Positions 15,978 to 24,464 are shown, counted from the stretch's first letter. The stretch is 40,392 bases of DNA from Micromonospora zingiberis (GCF_004331455.1 NZ_SJJR01000032.1:1-40392); one strand, 5' to 3'. Notes: generated by a model from the letters alone, not told the origin. Made by a program: numbers and translations.

Positions 15978-16845
15978 CCACTTTTCCTATAGTACAAGTA
16001 GGTAATGGGCAAGCGGAGATCGAAGGGCGGGACAGCGACAGGTGGCAGCGGGGTGGCCGCCGACTGCTTGCCCGATCGATGCCCTGCGACAGGCGGAGAC
16101 ACGTTTGCCCGGTGCACACGGAGCGGGTGCCGGGGCCAGGTGGTGGCGCCTTGTTCCGCTGGCAGGCATCCGCATCGTCCTGGAAAACGAACCAATCACC
16201 GCCAACATCGTCGATCGTCAACCATTGCGTCGGAGATCCGTGATGATTCGGCGAGCGGGGTGGTCTATCGGCCGAGGCTAGCGGGGCCCCGTGCCAACTT
16301 TTCCCGTCGAGTGGTCCACAGCTGTTGTCCGGTCGGGGCTCTGATCCACTTATGGCGGACGCTGAGATCACCTGTACCCCGCAATGATCCATCATGGACC
16401 CGGCACCGAGTTGCGAGACGTCGCTTTGCCTCGGCCGCATTTCGAAGATCTTGTGGCGAGGCGCACATCAGCGATGTTCCTCGTCGGCTCACCTCCCGGA
16501 TGTGCGCTGGTAGATGCTGCTGTCCATGTCGCAAGGTCGGGTACTGGTCGCCTTTGCGGGTCTGGCCGCCGGGTCGCGGGGCACACCGGATTCGCCTCGC
16601 GTTGTAATCTCCATTTCAGACGCTTCCACGCCGGCATTTGGCCAACGTCGGGGAGGTGGCGCTCCGGACGCATCCGGGATTGATTCGTGCGTTCATCCAT
16701 TGTCGTCTGTCGTGGTTCGGACAGATCGCCCGGGCGTACGCACAGATCGTAAGTCCTAGGGCTCATTGGGCGTGCTTGACGACCTGAGCCACCGTCGAGC
16801 ATGCGATGTGCCGATGTCCGTAAAAGACAAACGGGGAGGAAGACT
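15978..16845. other. 868 bases without a recognisable gene
   Basis: Apart from the tauC operator at its left end and the ribosome binding site (GGAGGA, 16835-16840) at its right end, I see no gene here. Base composition is visibly less G/C-rich than the neighbours, and the six-frame translations resemble no family I know. GGCTCA (16760-16765) and TGAGCC (16785-16790) form a weak inverted repeat upstream of the NlpC/P60 gene. It could hold decayed genes or a long 5' leader. Confidence 0.6.
15987..16002 (-). promoter_or_regulatory. Candidate sulfur-regulon operator, copy 2
   Basis: CTATAGTACAAGTAGG (plus strand) has CCTA/TAGG inverted ends and matches the element at 9644-9659 at 12 of 16 bases. 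It begins nine bases upstream of the tauC GTG, at the position of a promoter -10 or leader. Confidence 0.55.
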
Positions 16846-18783
16846 GTGCGTGAATCCGGCGGGCGAAAGCTCGCGACAGTACTGATGTTGACGGGTGCCC
16901 TCGCCATTCCGGGCGGGCTCCCGGCCCAGGCCGCTGCGGCGGCTCTGGTTTGTCCGACGCCGGCCACCCTGCTGGCCGGTCTGCGGGCCGATCCGCTCAC
17001 CGACGAGGCGGCCGGGAATCCGGCCGTGCTGGAGAGCGTGAGCTGTGCCCTGCCCTGGGCCACCGCGGTCGTGCCCGCGGAAGGCGAGTACGACGCGTCG
17101 TTCGTGCTGTTCCGCTACGAGGATGTGGCGCAGCGGTGGAAGCCGCTCAACGTCGGTTCGGGTGGGGTCTGCGACGAGTCGATGCCGGCCGAGATTGCGG
17201 CCCAGCTCGACGGATGCCAGCTGAACGACCCCGGCGACGAGCTGCCCGACGACGATCCGGTTGACGAGACCGAGGAAGCCCCGGCGAGCCAGGCACCCCA
17301 GGGCTCCGACGGTGGCGCCGTATCCGCGTTGGCGGCCTCCGCGATCGGCGGGCCGATCACGCGAGCCGAGATCATGCAACGCGCCCAGGGTTGGGTGGAC
17401 CATCAGCCCGGCCCGTACAGCCAGCGGGCGTTCTCCTGGGACCCCCCGCACACCCGCAAGTACCGGCGTGACTGCTCAGGACTCGTGGGCATGGCCTGGC
17501 ATCTGAATGCCGACCCCAGCACGCGGACGCTGCACCAGTTCTCCAACCAGATCAACAAGGCGGACCTGCAGCCGGGCGACATCCTCAACATCGCCGCGAA
17601 GCACGTCGTCCTCTTCAAGAGCTGGAAGACCGACCGTCGGCACTTCACCTACTACACCTTCGGGTCGACGCCGGTGAAGATCCGGACGGCGGCGATCGAC
17701 ACCGGGACCATCGACAGCCACCGGGCCACCAGCTACGTGGCGCGGCGATACACGAAGATCGCGCAGCCCGCCACGCCGCCTGCCCCGCCGAAGCCAGTTG
17801 GGCGCGACGCCCCGACCGTCGCATACGACCAGGGTGACGGCACGATGCGGATGTACCGCTGGCTGTCCGGTGGCAGTTCCTTCAACCGCACCACCGACTA
17901 CGACTCCGGTTCCTTCCGGCTCACTGCGGTCGGCGACCGGATGGCCTCCGGTGACGTGGACGGTGATGGCAAGGACGACATCGTGATGGCCTACCAGCAC
18001 TCCGACGGCACCTTCTCCTTCTATGTCTGGCGCAACGGCAACTCCGCTGCCCGTGTCTGGTACACCAGCGGGTCGTTCAACCTCAACAACGTCGCCGGCC
18101 GCCTCGTCCTCGGCGACTTCAACGGCGACCGCAAGGCCGAACCGGCGGTGGCCTACGACCAGGGCGACGGCACGATGCGGGTCTACCGCTGGCTGTCCGA
18201 CGGCAATTCGTTCAACCGCACCAGTGACTACGACTCCGGAGCCTTCCGGCTCAGCGCTGTCGGCGACCGCATGGCCGCAGGAGATGTGAACGGTGATGGC
18301 AAGGACGACATCGTGATGGCCTACCAGCACTCCGACGGCACCTTCTCCTTCTATGTCTGGCGCAACGGCAACTCCGCTGCCAGCGTCTGGTACACCAGCG
18401 GGTCGTTCGGCCTCAGCCGGGTCGGCGGTCGCCTCGTACTGGGCGATTTCAACGGCGACCGCAAGGCCGAACCGGCGGTGGCCTACGACCAGGGCGACGG
18501 CACGATGCGGGTCTACCGCTGGCTGTCCGACGGCAGCTCCTTCAACCGCACCAGCGACTACGACTCCGGAGCCTTCCGGCTCAGCGCTGTCGGCGACCGC
18601 ATGGCCGCAGGCGACGTGGACGGTGATGGCAAGGACGACATCGTGATGGCCTACCAGCACGCCGACGGCACCTTCTCGTACTACGTCTGGCGCAACGGCA
18701 ACTTCGCCGCCCGTGTCTGGTACACCAGCGGGTCGTTCAACCTCAACAACGTCGCCGGCCGCCTCGTACTCGGCAACTGGTAG
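16846..18783 (+). CDS. Secreted NlpC/P60-like protein with three VCBS (FG-GAP) repeats
   Basis: The 645-residue protein has a signal peptide (RKLATVLMLTGALA, cleavage near residue 30), a first region with four Cys (36, 67, 109, 124), an acidic linker (about 126-145), and an NlpC/P60-like domain with Cys210 in YRRDCSGLVG and His253 in LQPGDILNIAAKHVVLF. Such domains usually cut peptidoglycan peptides. After a Pro-rich linker come three 110-residue repeats, each with two Ca-binding-type loops (DVDGDGKDD and DFNGDRKAE), the VCBS/FG-GAP pattern. The GTG start has GGAGGA five bases upstream; an earlier in-frame ATG at 16801 lacks one. A cell-wall hydrolase or surface adhesin-like role is inferred. 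The third residue of the NlpC triad is not obvious, so activity is uncertain. Confidence 0.85.
   Translation: MRESGGRKLATVLMLTGALAIPGGLPAQAAAAALVCPTPATLLAGLRADPLTDEAAGNPAVLESVSCALPWATAVVPAEGEYDASFVLFRYEDVAQRWKPLNVGSGGVCDESMPAEIAAQLDGCQLNDPGDELPDDDPVDETEEAPASQAPQGSDGGAVSALAASAIGGPITRAEIMQRAQGWVDHQPGPYSQRAFSWDPPHTRKYRRDCSGLVGMAWHLNADPSTRTLHQFSNQINKADLQPGDILNIAAKHVVLFKSWKTDRRHFTYYTFGSTPVKIRTAAIDTGTIDSHRATSYVARRYTKIAQPATPPAPPKPVGRDAPTVAYDQGDGTMRMYRWLSGGSSFNRTTDYDSGSFRLTAVGDRMASGDVDGDGKDDIVMAYQHSDGTFSFYVWRNGNSAARVWYTSGSFNLNNVAGRLVLGDFNGDRKAEPAVAYDQGDGTMRVYRWLSDGNSFNRTSDYDSGAFRLSAVGDRMAAGDVNGDGKDDIVMAYQHSDGTFSFYVWRNGNSAASVWYTSGSFGLSRVGGRLVLGDFNGDRKAEPAVAYDQGDGTMRVYRWLSDGSSFNRTSDYDSGAFRLSAVGDRMAAGDVDGDGKDDIVMAYQHADGTFSYYVWRNGNFAARVWYTSGSFNLNNVAGRLVLGNW
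17821..18783 (+). repeat. Three tandem 330-bp in-frame repeats
   Basis: Units begin at 17821, 18151 and 18481, exactly 330 bases apart; the last is cut to 303 bases by the stop codon. Long stretches are identical at DNA level (for example around GACGGTGATGGCAAGGAC), so the duplication is recent or homogenised and the copy number may vary between strains. Confidence 0.95.
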
Positions 18784-18804
18784 ACACAGGCCCGGGCATG
18801 CCCA

Positions 18805-18841
18805 CGGTACGGCCTCCGCAACGCTAGCGGAGGCCGTACCG
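18805..18841. terminator. Bidirectional terminator after the VCBS protein gene
   Basis: A perfect 15-bp stem (CGGTACGGCCTCCGC and its complement) with a seven-base loop lies between the converging VCBS and beta-propeller genes. Confidence 0.9.
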
Positions 18842-18856
18842 CTGTCCGACTGCTGT

Positions 18857-19969
18857 TTAGCGCAGGACGCTGACGATGTTGCCGCCGGCCTGGATGTTGG
18901 GGGCCTGGAACGAGTAGACGGCAGCGTTCCATGGCTCGGGATAAGGACCTGCCGGGGGGATCGGCTTCGGGATGCGCAACTGCCACGCCAGGCTGTTGCC
19001 GCACCAGTCGCCGTGCAGGTGGTCGCCGTGGACGGTGGTGGCGATCGGCTTTCCGGGGATGGCGACGCCGGCTGCGGTGGCCGGGGTCGGTTCGTGCCAG
19101 GTTCCGGCGGCGTTGGAGGTGGCCCGGACGGCACCGTCGTGGCCGGCGAACACGACGACGGTCGGGCCACCCGGAAACTGAGCTGCGGCGAGGTGTGCCC
19201 CGGCCGGTGCTGCCCCGGTGCCGGCGACGGCGACCGGTTGCCACGGGTCGGGCAGCGGGCCGCCGGTCATCCTCACCTGCCAGATCCGTCCGTCGAGACC
19301 GGTGACGAACCCGGCTAGGGCGGAGACCACGGCGACCCCGCCACCGGGTGTGGCGAAGTTCGGCGGGCTGGCCAGGGCGGTCGTCCAGGTGCCGGCGCTG
19401 TTTCGATGGACCACGCGCAGTGCGCCGTCGGTGCCGACGAACGCTACGCCGGTGGTGGTTGCGGGGATGGCGGCGACGACCGCGCCGCGTGGGGCGATGC
19501 CGGCGACGGTGATCGGCTGCGGCACAGATGGCGCGCTGCTCAGGTATGACCTGTTGACGATGGCGCCGTTGTGGCCGACGAAGAAGACGTCCGAGCCCGC
19601 AGCGGCTATTGGGGTCCCGGGCGGGGCGATGCCGGAAGGACCGTCGAAGGTGGTGGCGGGACCAGCGCCGAGCGGCATGGTCCGCGACACGACGAGACCG
19701 GCGTTCAGGCCGATCGTGAACGCGGTGCTGGTGCCGGATTGGGACCGGATGATGGCGATACCGCCCCCGGGCGGCCCGACCGGTTCACTGTGAACGATGG
19801 CTGGCGCGCGGCCGGTGGACTTGTAGAGGCGGTAGTTCGTGCCGATCGTGAACGCGTCGACCTGGTCGTCGGCGTACGCCGGTGGGGTGGCTATCGGCGC
19901 GACCGTGAGGATCAGCGCGGCGCCCATCGCGACTGCGGCGCGCCGGTATCCGGCGCGGATCTGAATCAT
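18857..19969 (-). CDS. Secreted beta-propeller-like protein of unknown function
   Basis: The 370-residue protein starts with a signal peptide (MIQIRAGYRRAAVAMG, hydrophobic, AYA near residue 32). The rest is made of loosely repeated 45-60-residue units of the form 'VFFVGHNGAIVNRS', 'VAFVGTDGALRVVHR', 'FVTGLDGRIWQVRM', 'VVFAGHDGAVRATS', which suggests a tectonin- or PQQ-type beta-propeller. No catalytic motif is visible. ATG 19967-19969 with AGGGGG four bases upstream is chosen over an upstream in-frame ATG that would bury the signal peptide. It could be a carbohydrate-binding or structural surface protein. Confidence 0.75.
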   Translation of the reverse strand: MIQIRAGYRRAAVAMGAALILTVAPIATPPAYADDQVDAFTIGTNYRLYKSTGRAPAIVHSEPVGPPGGGIAIIRSQSGTSTAFTIGLNAGLVVSRTMPLGAGPATTFDGPSGIAPPGTPIAAAGSDVFFVGHNGAIVNRSYLSSAPSVPQPITVAGIAPRGAVVAAIPATTTGVAFVGTDGALRVVHRNSAGTWTTALASPPNFATPGGGVAVVSALAGFVTGLDGRIWQVRMTGGPLPDPWQPVAVAGTGAAPAGAHLAAAQFPGGPTVVVFAGHDGAVRATSNAAGTWHEPTPATAAGVAIPGKPIATTVHGDHLHGDWCGNSLAWQLRIPKPIPPAGPYPEPWNAAVYSFQAPNIQAGGNIVSVLR

Positions 19970-20269
19970 GCGTGCCCCCTTCGGGTGGTGGAACCGGTGG
20001 GGACAGAATCGCCGCACGGCCGTCAATCTCATAGGGTGTTTACCCCACGCTTTTCACCACAAGCCGCTATCTGACGGATTCATGTGAACGTCAGTCGGCC
20101 TGTCGGAACTCGTGGGGAATTACGTCGTCGTGGTGTTTGTTCTCTCGGGATTCCCATTCGTCCCGGATAGTGCGCCGACAGGAGTCGGTAGTGTGGGGTT
20201 CTGCGCGGATGCCCGGGAGACGCGCGCTGGGGCTGCTCACGATGAGCCGGGCCGCCTATTCTGTTGCTG
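19970..20269. other. Divergent intergenic region, beta-propeller / ankyrin
   Basis: These 300 bases hold the beta-propeller leader on the left and a TATTCT -10 box (20257-20262) for the ankyrin gene on the right. I see no other feature and no clear promoter for the beta-propeller gene. Confidence 0.5.
20257..20262 (+). promoter_or_regulatory. -10 box, leaderless start of the ankyrin gene
   Basis: TATTCT ends seven bases before ATG 20270; no ribosome binding site precedes that ATG. Confidence 0.5.
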
Positions 20270-20683
20270 ATGAACGTCCGACAGCGCAAGAAGCTCACTG
20301 CCCGCCTGATGGCGTCGTTGTTGCATGACGATCTTCTGGCCGTACGTGCGTTGTTGCGGGCGGGGGCGGATCCGAACGCGGCGGACCGGGAGGGCACCAG
20401 GCCCCTCTATCTGGCCGCGGTTCAGGACCTGCGTGCGGCGGTGCGGATTCTCCTGGCCGCCGGTGCGGACCCGAACGTCGAGAGCGGTCGCGGTCAGGAG
20501 GGGACACCCTTGACGGCAGCCGCGGCGTGGGGGAACGCCGATGTCGTCCGCGAACTGCTTGTCCAGGGCGCCGATCCGAACCTACGTGAGGACCACGGCA
20601 GCGGGCTGTCGCCCCTCGAATGGGCCGTCCGGAACGGTCACTCCGAAACGGCGGCGCTACTCAAAGCCGCAGAGACCAGATGA
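20270..20683 (+). CDS. Ankyrin-repeat protein
   Basis: The 137-residue cytoplasmic protein consists of about four ankyrin units, seen in VRALLRAGADPNAADREGTRPLYLAAV, the following ILLAAGADPN, ELLVQGADPN and SPLEWAVRNGHSETAALL. Ankyrin repeats bind other proteins; the partner is not evident and neighbouring genes give no hint. ATG 20270 is preferred to TTG 20264 because the -10 spacing fits a leaderless mRNA. Confidence 0.9.
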   Translation: MNVRQRKKLTARLMASLLHDDLLAVRALLRAGADPNAADREGTRPLYLAAVQDLRAAVRILLAAGADPNVESGRGQEGTPLTAAAAWGNADVVRELLVQGADPNLREDHGSGLSPLEWAVRNGHSETAALLKAAETR

Positions 20684-20749
20684 GCTACGAGGGCACTGCG
20701 AAACCCAGGTGATCGCACGTCCCGGGGGCCGGGTGCTCTGGTGGCTCGC

Positions 20750-20766
20750 TTCTCGCGTTTCGAGAA
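20750..20766. repeat. Small inverted repeat upstream of the MOSC gene
   Basis: TTCTCG-CGTTT-CGAGAA lies 41 bases before the MOSC start and next to a TTGGAC (20771-20776) that could be a -35 element. It may be an operator. Confidence 0.3.
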
Positions 20767-20807
20767 CAGTTTGGACGCCGCTGGCGGGCGTCGGGCACAG
20801 TCGGACT

Positions 20808-21401
20808 GTGGCAGACTCCATCACCGTACGTCATCGCACCATGGACGAAATCATGGAAGGGCTGCACCTCGTGCGGCGCTCCCCGCAGGGTGTCGGCACC
20901 CTCGCGTTGGCCGTACGCCGGCCGGCCGTCGACGCCCGGGAGGTGCTCTCCCGGGCCGAACTGGACCCTGACGCCGGGCTGATCGGCGACAGTTGGAGTC
21001 AACGGCCCAGCTCACGAACTCCCGACCGGTCACCGCACCCCGACATGCAGCTGAACGTCATCAACTCCCGGTTCGTCGAACTGATCGCAGGTGCCGATCG
21101 TGACGCCTGGGCGCTCGCCGGGGACCAGCTCTACTTCGATCTCGATCTGAGCGTCGACGCCCTGCCAGCCGGTTCACGCCTGGCGATCGGAGAGCGGGCC
21201 GTCATCGAAGTGACCGCCGAGCCACACAATGGCTGTGCCAAATTCGCCGCCCGGTTCGGACGCGATGCCCACAAGACGGTCTGGAGCGACGAGGGGCAGC
21301 GGCTGCGACTGCGGGGCCTCAACGCCCGGGTGCTCGTGGGCGGAACGATCAAGGCAGGCGACACGGTACGGCAACTGCCCACCGACGTCGGCCAAGCCTG
21401 A
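20808..21401 (+). CDS. MOSC-domain protein
   Basis: The 197-residue protein has a MOSC-like fold pattern: VTAEPHNGCAKFAARFG, with the conserved Cys of the family, and the end RGLNARVLVGGTIKAGDTVR. MOSC domains occur in molybdenum-cofactor sulfurases and in small MOSC proteins such as YiiM and YuaD, which act in molybdenum-cofactor-dependent or N-hydroxylated-compound reduction. The substrate here is unknown. GTG 20808 is chosen because VADSITV precedes the domain sensibly; ATG 20841 is an alternative. The bases CACAGT six before GTG are a weak leaderless-type box. Confidence 0.8.
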   Translation: MADSITVRHRTMDEIMEGLHLVRRSPQGVGTLALAVRRPAVDAREVLSRAELDPDAGLIGDSWSQRPSSRTPDRSPHPDMQLNVINSRFVELIAGADRDAWALAGDQLYFDLDLSVDALPAGSRLAIGERAVIEVTAEPHNGCAKFAARFGRDAHKTVWSDEGQRLRLRGLNARVLVGGTIKAGDTVRQLPTDVGQA

Positions 21402-21486
21402 CACGCACGTCTCGGCACGGCCGAATAGCTGATCAAGCGAGCATCCGATCAGGAGGCTTCGCCGGAGGTCGGGCGGCACGTCGCGC

Positions 21487-21492
21487 TACCCT
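21487..21492 (+). promoter_or_regulatory. -10 box, leaderless start of the RBBP9-like gene
   Basis: TACCCT ends seven bases before GTG 21500. Confidence 0.45.
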
Positions 21493-21499
21493 CCCGAGG

Positions 21500-22063
21500 G
21501 TGACGCGTTACCTTGTCGTGCCCGGCCGAGGAGTTCCCTCCCCCGACCACTGGTCGCGCAGTTGGGTAAGGGACCACCCGGAGTACCAGTGGGCGCCGGA
21601 ACCGCCCGGGCCACCGTACGTCGCCGCCGAACGGGTCGCCGCGCTGCACGCCGCGATAAGTGCCGACAGTGAGCCGGCGATTCTCGTGGCGCACAGCGCG
21701 GGATGCCTGACCGTCGCCGTCTGGGCCAGCCAACACGTTGGTCCCGTTCAGGCCGCCCTGCTGGTCACGTCGCCGTACGTGGATCCGGATTGGACGCCCG
21801 CTCCGCACGAGACCGTCGATGTCTTCATCGGCCACGTGCCCCGCGAGCCACTGCCCTTCCGTTCGATCGTGGTCGCCAGTCACAACGACCCGCATGCCAC
21901 GTTCGCGCAGTGCGAGGCGTACGCGCGAGACTGGGGCTCGGAACTGTTCGACGCGGGCGCGGTCGGGCACCTAGACTCCAAGACCGGGTTCGGCCCGTGG
22001 CCCGACGGTGAACGCCTAGTTCGTTCATTGGCCCAGCGGCCTCCCGCGTCCACGAATGCCTAG
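21500..22063 (+). CDS. RBBP9/YdeN-family alpha/beta hydrolase
   Basis: The 187-residue protein has the short alpha/beta hydrolase fold of RBBP9/YdeN: LVVPGRG near the start, nucleophile Ser in LVAHSAGC, the acid in VASHNDPHATF and His in GAVGHLDSKTGFGPWPDG. It is a predicted serine hydrolase of unknown substrate. It probably has its own leaderless transcript. Confidence 0.9.
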   Translation: MTRYLVVPGRGVPSPDHWSRSWVRDHPEYQWAPEPPGPPYVAAERVAALHAAISADSEPAILVAHSAGCLTVAVWASQHVGPVQAALLVTSPYVDPDWTPAPHETVDVFIGHVPREPLPFRSIVVASHNDPHATFAQCEAYARDWGSELFDAGAVGHLDSKTGFGPWPDGERLVRSLAQRPPASTNA

Positions 22064-22066
22064 TCT
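22061..22066 (+). promoter_or_regulatory. -10 box before a broken gene
   Basis: TAGTCT overlaps the stop codon of the RBBP9-like gene and ends six bases before ATG 22073. Confidence 0.35.
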
Positions 22067-22072
22067 GGGGCG

Positions 22073-22212
22073 ATGCGACCCTTCGGTGAGCCATCGCGGG
22101 CCACGGGCCGACGTTGCTCGCGGGTCTGTCGAAGCATGTTGATCTGAAGCTGGTGAGCCGGGTGGAACTCGGCTCGGGGGCAGTGGCGATGCGGTACGAG
22201 CCGAGACGGTAG
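22073..22212 (+). pseudogene. Probable gene remnant (internal deletion or frameshift)
   Basis: ATG 22073 opens MRPFGEPSRATG but this frame stops at 22145-22147. A second frame from about 22105 to TAG 22210-22212 reads GPTLLAGLSKHVDLKLVSRV and then ELGSGAVAMRYEPRR, with codon use typical of real genes here. Together they look like the start and end of one gene joined out of frame. I do not recognise the family. The leaderless-type promoter is still in place. Confidence 0.4.
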
Positions 22213-22279
22213 CCAGCAGGCCGGTAGCCCGAGTCGGCCGCCTCAAGGGCGGGTGGTTCCGGGCCGGCGGGTCACCACG

Positions 22280-22285
22280 TACGGT
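22280..22285 (+). promoter_or_regulatory. -10 box, leaderless start of the DUF998-like gene
   Basis: TACGGT ends six bases before ATG 22292. Confidence 0.4.
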
Positions 22286-22291
22286 GCGGGG

Positions 22292-22912
22292 ATGCGAGTC
22301 GTACCCGGGTGGGCGCTGGTCTCCGCGGTGGCGGCGCCGATCCTCCTGATCGGTGGCTGGACCCTCGGCGCGGCCCGTCAGCCCGGCGGGTTCGACCAGG
22401 TCACGGGGACGATCAGCGCGCTGGCCGCGATCGGCGCGACCGACCGATGGATCATGACGCTCGGCCTGGCCGGCCTCGGGCTGTGCCACTGCGTGACCGC
22501 CGCCGGGCTGCGGCCGCTCGCGCCCGCCGGCCGGACGATGCTCGCCGTCGGCGGGTTGGGCACCCTGGCGGTGGCGGCGTTCCCGCTGCCGGCCGGCGGT
22601 GAGGGCTCGGTGCCACACACGCTCGCCGCAGCGGTGGCCTTCGGTGCGCTGGCGCTCTGGCCGGCTCTCGCGCCGCCGCCCGCCGAGCCGACGACGGGGC
22701 ATCCACGTCGGCGGGCACCCTGGGTGGCGCTGACAGTCGGGTTGCTGCTGCCGGTGGCGTGGTTCGTGGTCGAGATGGCCGCCGGAGGCGAGCGGGTCGG
22801 CCTGGCCGAGCGGGTCGCGGCTGGCGCAGAGGCCCTTACGCCCCTGCTGGTGGTTGCCGGGCTGCGCCGAGAGGGCCGGCCCGCCGCCGAGGCCGGCGCG
22901 CCGACGGGCTGA
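22292..22912 (+). CDS. DUF998-like integral membrane protein
   Basis: The 206-residue protein has about five or six hydrophobic segments, starting WALVSAVAAPILLIGGW, with TGTISALAAIGATDRWIM after the first, which resembles DUF998 proteins (unknown function, multi-pass). A Pro/Arg loop near residue 140 separates the last two segments. ATG 22292 is favoured over an upstream GTG by the -10 box. Confidence 0.75.
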   Translation: MRVVPGWALVSAVAAPILLIGGWTLGAARQPGGFDQVTGTISALAAIGATDRWIMTLGLAGLGLCHCVTAAGLRPLAPAGRTMLAVGGLGTLAVAAFPLPAGGEGSVPHTLAAAVAFGALALWPALAPPPAEPTTGHPRRRAPWVALTVGLLLPVAWFVVEMAAGGERVGLAERVAAGAEALTPLLVVAGLRREGRPAAEAGAPTG

Positions 22913-23129
22913 CCGCCGCGCACCTGACACCACTGGCGAACATCGGGCCGATGTGCGGAAAGTCGTGCCCCGGACAAGGGGTCGCTTCGAACTCAGCCGG
23001 CGACGGGGTCAACCAGGCCGGATCCCCTCACTATCGCGGCTGATGGGTGGGTGGTTCCGGCAACTCCTGCTGCCAGGTTGGGGTACGACTGCTGGGTGCG
23101 GGAGGTGCTGTCCCGCGGACGGGTGGGCC

Positions 23130-24347
23130 ATGTTGCCGCGGGATCCGGCGAGGTTGCTGCACAAGGGTGAGGCTTCGCAGCGAGCGTCGTTTCTGGAGCT
23201 CTTCTTCGACCTGGTGTTCGTGTTCGCGTTGACCCGGGTGGTGGCCCGCGCGGCGGAGGATCTCACTGGCCGGGCCGCCATCGATCAGCCGGCGGCCGTG
23301 CTGGTCGGCGCGACCAAGGTCCTGTTCCTCCTGCTCGCCCTCTGGTCGGTCTGGCATGGCACTGCCTGGACCACCAGCCGCTACGACCCCTACCAGCCGA
23401 TGGTGCAGGCCACTGTCCTGATCGCGCTGGTTGCCGGCATGGTCATGGGGGTAGCCATTCCACGCGCCTTCAGCATCAATGCCGAAGCGTTCGTTGCCGG
23501 CTACCTGGTCGCACAACTCGGGAGATCGTTGCTGCTCGCCATCGCGCTGCGTGGCCACGTACAGCAGCGGCTCGAGGTGAGGATGCTGATCACGTACGCG
23601 GCAACGGCTGTGCTGTGGATACTCGGACTCATTTTCGCCTGGGTCGGCACCCGACTACTGTTCTGGCTTCCGGCCCTCGTCATCGAGTATCTGGCCAATC
23701 GATTCGGTTGGCCGGTGCCCGGTCTCGGCCGTTCCGCTCCGCACACCTGGTCTATCGCCGGTGAGCATCTGGCGGAGCGCTACCAGCAGTTCTTTCTCGT
23801 GGCCCTCGGCGAGGCCATTCTTGTTACGGGCCTGACCTACGCCGCAGGCGGTCGGAGCCCGGCGTCGACGTTCGCCTTCGCCCTCACCCTGACCATCTCG
23901 ATCGTGATCTGGCGGATCTACTTCTACCGCGCGGGTCAGATCTTCGCCGACGCCCTCGCGAGGAGTCGCCGACCAGCTCACATCGGTACCTCGGCGGCCG
24001 ACTCGCACCTGCTGATCATCATCGGCGTGATCACCACCGCGATCGGCTTCGAACTGGCGATCACCCACCCCACAGAACACGCGCCACTGCCCTGGCTCGC
24101 GGTGATCCTCGGCGGTCCGGCGCTGTTCATGGTGGGCCGCTCCCGATTCGAGTACGAAGTGTTCAACCGGGTCTCCCCGTCGCGACTCGTCGCCATCGGG
24201 CTCCTCCTGGTACTCGTACCCGCCCTGCTGCGGACACCGACCCTGGTCGCCCTGGCCGCGTCCGCCACCGTCCTGACCGGCGTCGCGCTCGCCGACGCGC
24301 GACGCGCCTGGGGCAAGCCACCCGAACCACCAGCACCACCGATCTGA
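23130..24347 (+). CDS. Low temperature requirement protein A (LtrA)-family membrane protein
   Basis: The 405-residue multi-pass protein begins with RLLHKGEASQRASFLELFFDLVFVFAL, in which SFLELFFDLVFVFAL is the signature of LtrA, and has about ten further hydrophobic segments with AEHLAERYQQFFLVALGEAI in the middle. LtrA was named from Listeria growth in the cold; its molecular role is not settled. ATG 23130 fits the family's N-terminus; the open frame runs further upstream without a good ribosome binding site. The 217 bases upstream show nothing I recognise. Confidence 0.9.
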   Translation: MLPRDPARLLHKGEASQRASFLELFFDLVFVFALTRVVARAAEDLTGRAAIDQPAAVLVGATKVLFLLLALWSVWHGTAWTTSRYDPYQPMVQATVLIALVAGMVMGVAIPRAFSINAEAFVAGYLVAQLGRSLLLAIALRGHVQQRLEVRMLITYAATAVLWILGLIFAWVGTRLLFWLPALVIEYLANRFGWPVPGLGRSAPHTWSIAGEHLAERYQQFFLVALGEAILVTGLTYAAGGRSPASTFAFALTLTISIVIWRIYFYRAGQIFADALARSRRPAHIGTSAADSHLLIIIGVITTAIGFELAITHPTEHAPLPWLAVILGGPALFMVGRSRFEYEVFNRVSPSRLVAIGLLLVLVPALLRTPTLVALAASATVLTGVALADARRAWGKPPEPPAPPI

Positions 24348-24435
24348 ATCCCACCAGAGCGTCGATCCGCACCCGCCTGGCGAGCCAAATCCGGCGGGCA
24401 GGATCACCCCTCGCGGGTGCCGCGATGGTGCCGTA

Positions 24436-24464
24436 CCCCGGCCGCAGCAGGGGCCCGGCCGGGG
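24436..24464. terminator. Terminator between LtrA and alpha-mannosidase
   Basis: CCCCGGCCG and its complement pair as a nine-base stem around an 11-base loop, between the two converging genes. Confidence 0.65.

Noticed and set aside
16003..16845. c-di-AMP (ydaO-type) riboswitch upstream of the NlpC/P60 gene
   Set aside because: Such elements precede cell-wall hydrolase genes in actinobacteria, so I looked for the conserved core, but found no matching sequence blocks. A covariance-model search would be decisive.
17476..19170. Minus-strand open frame covering the VCBS repeats and part of the beta-propeller gene
   Set aside because: Its internal repeats only mirror the real 330-bp coding repeats, and it crosses a strong terminator.
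20761..20810. Standard promoter or leaderless box for the MOSC gene
   Set aside because: TTGGAC has no good -10 partner at 16-18 bases and CACAGT lacks the T of TANNNT, so I did not list it with the leaderless starts.
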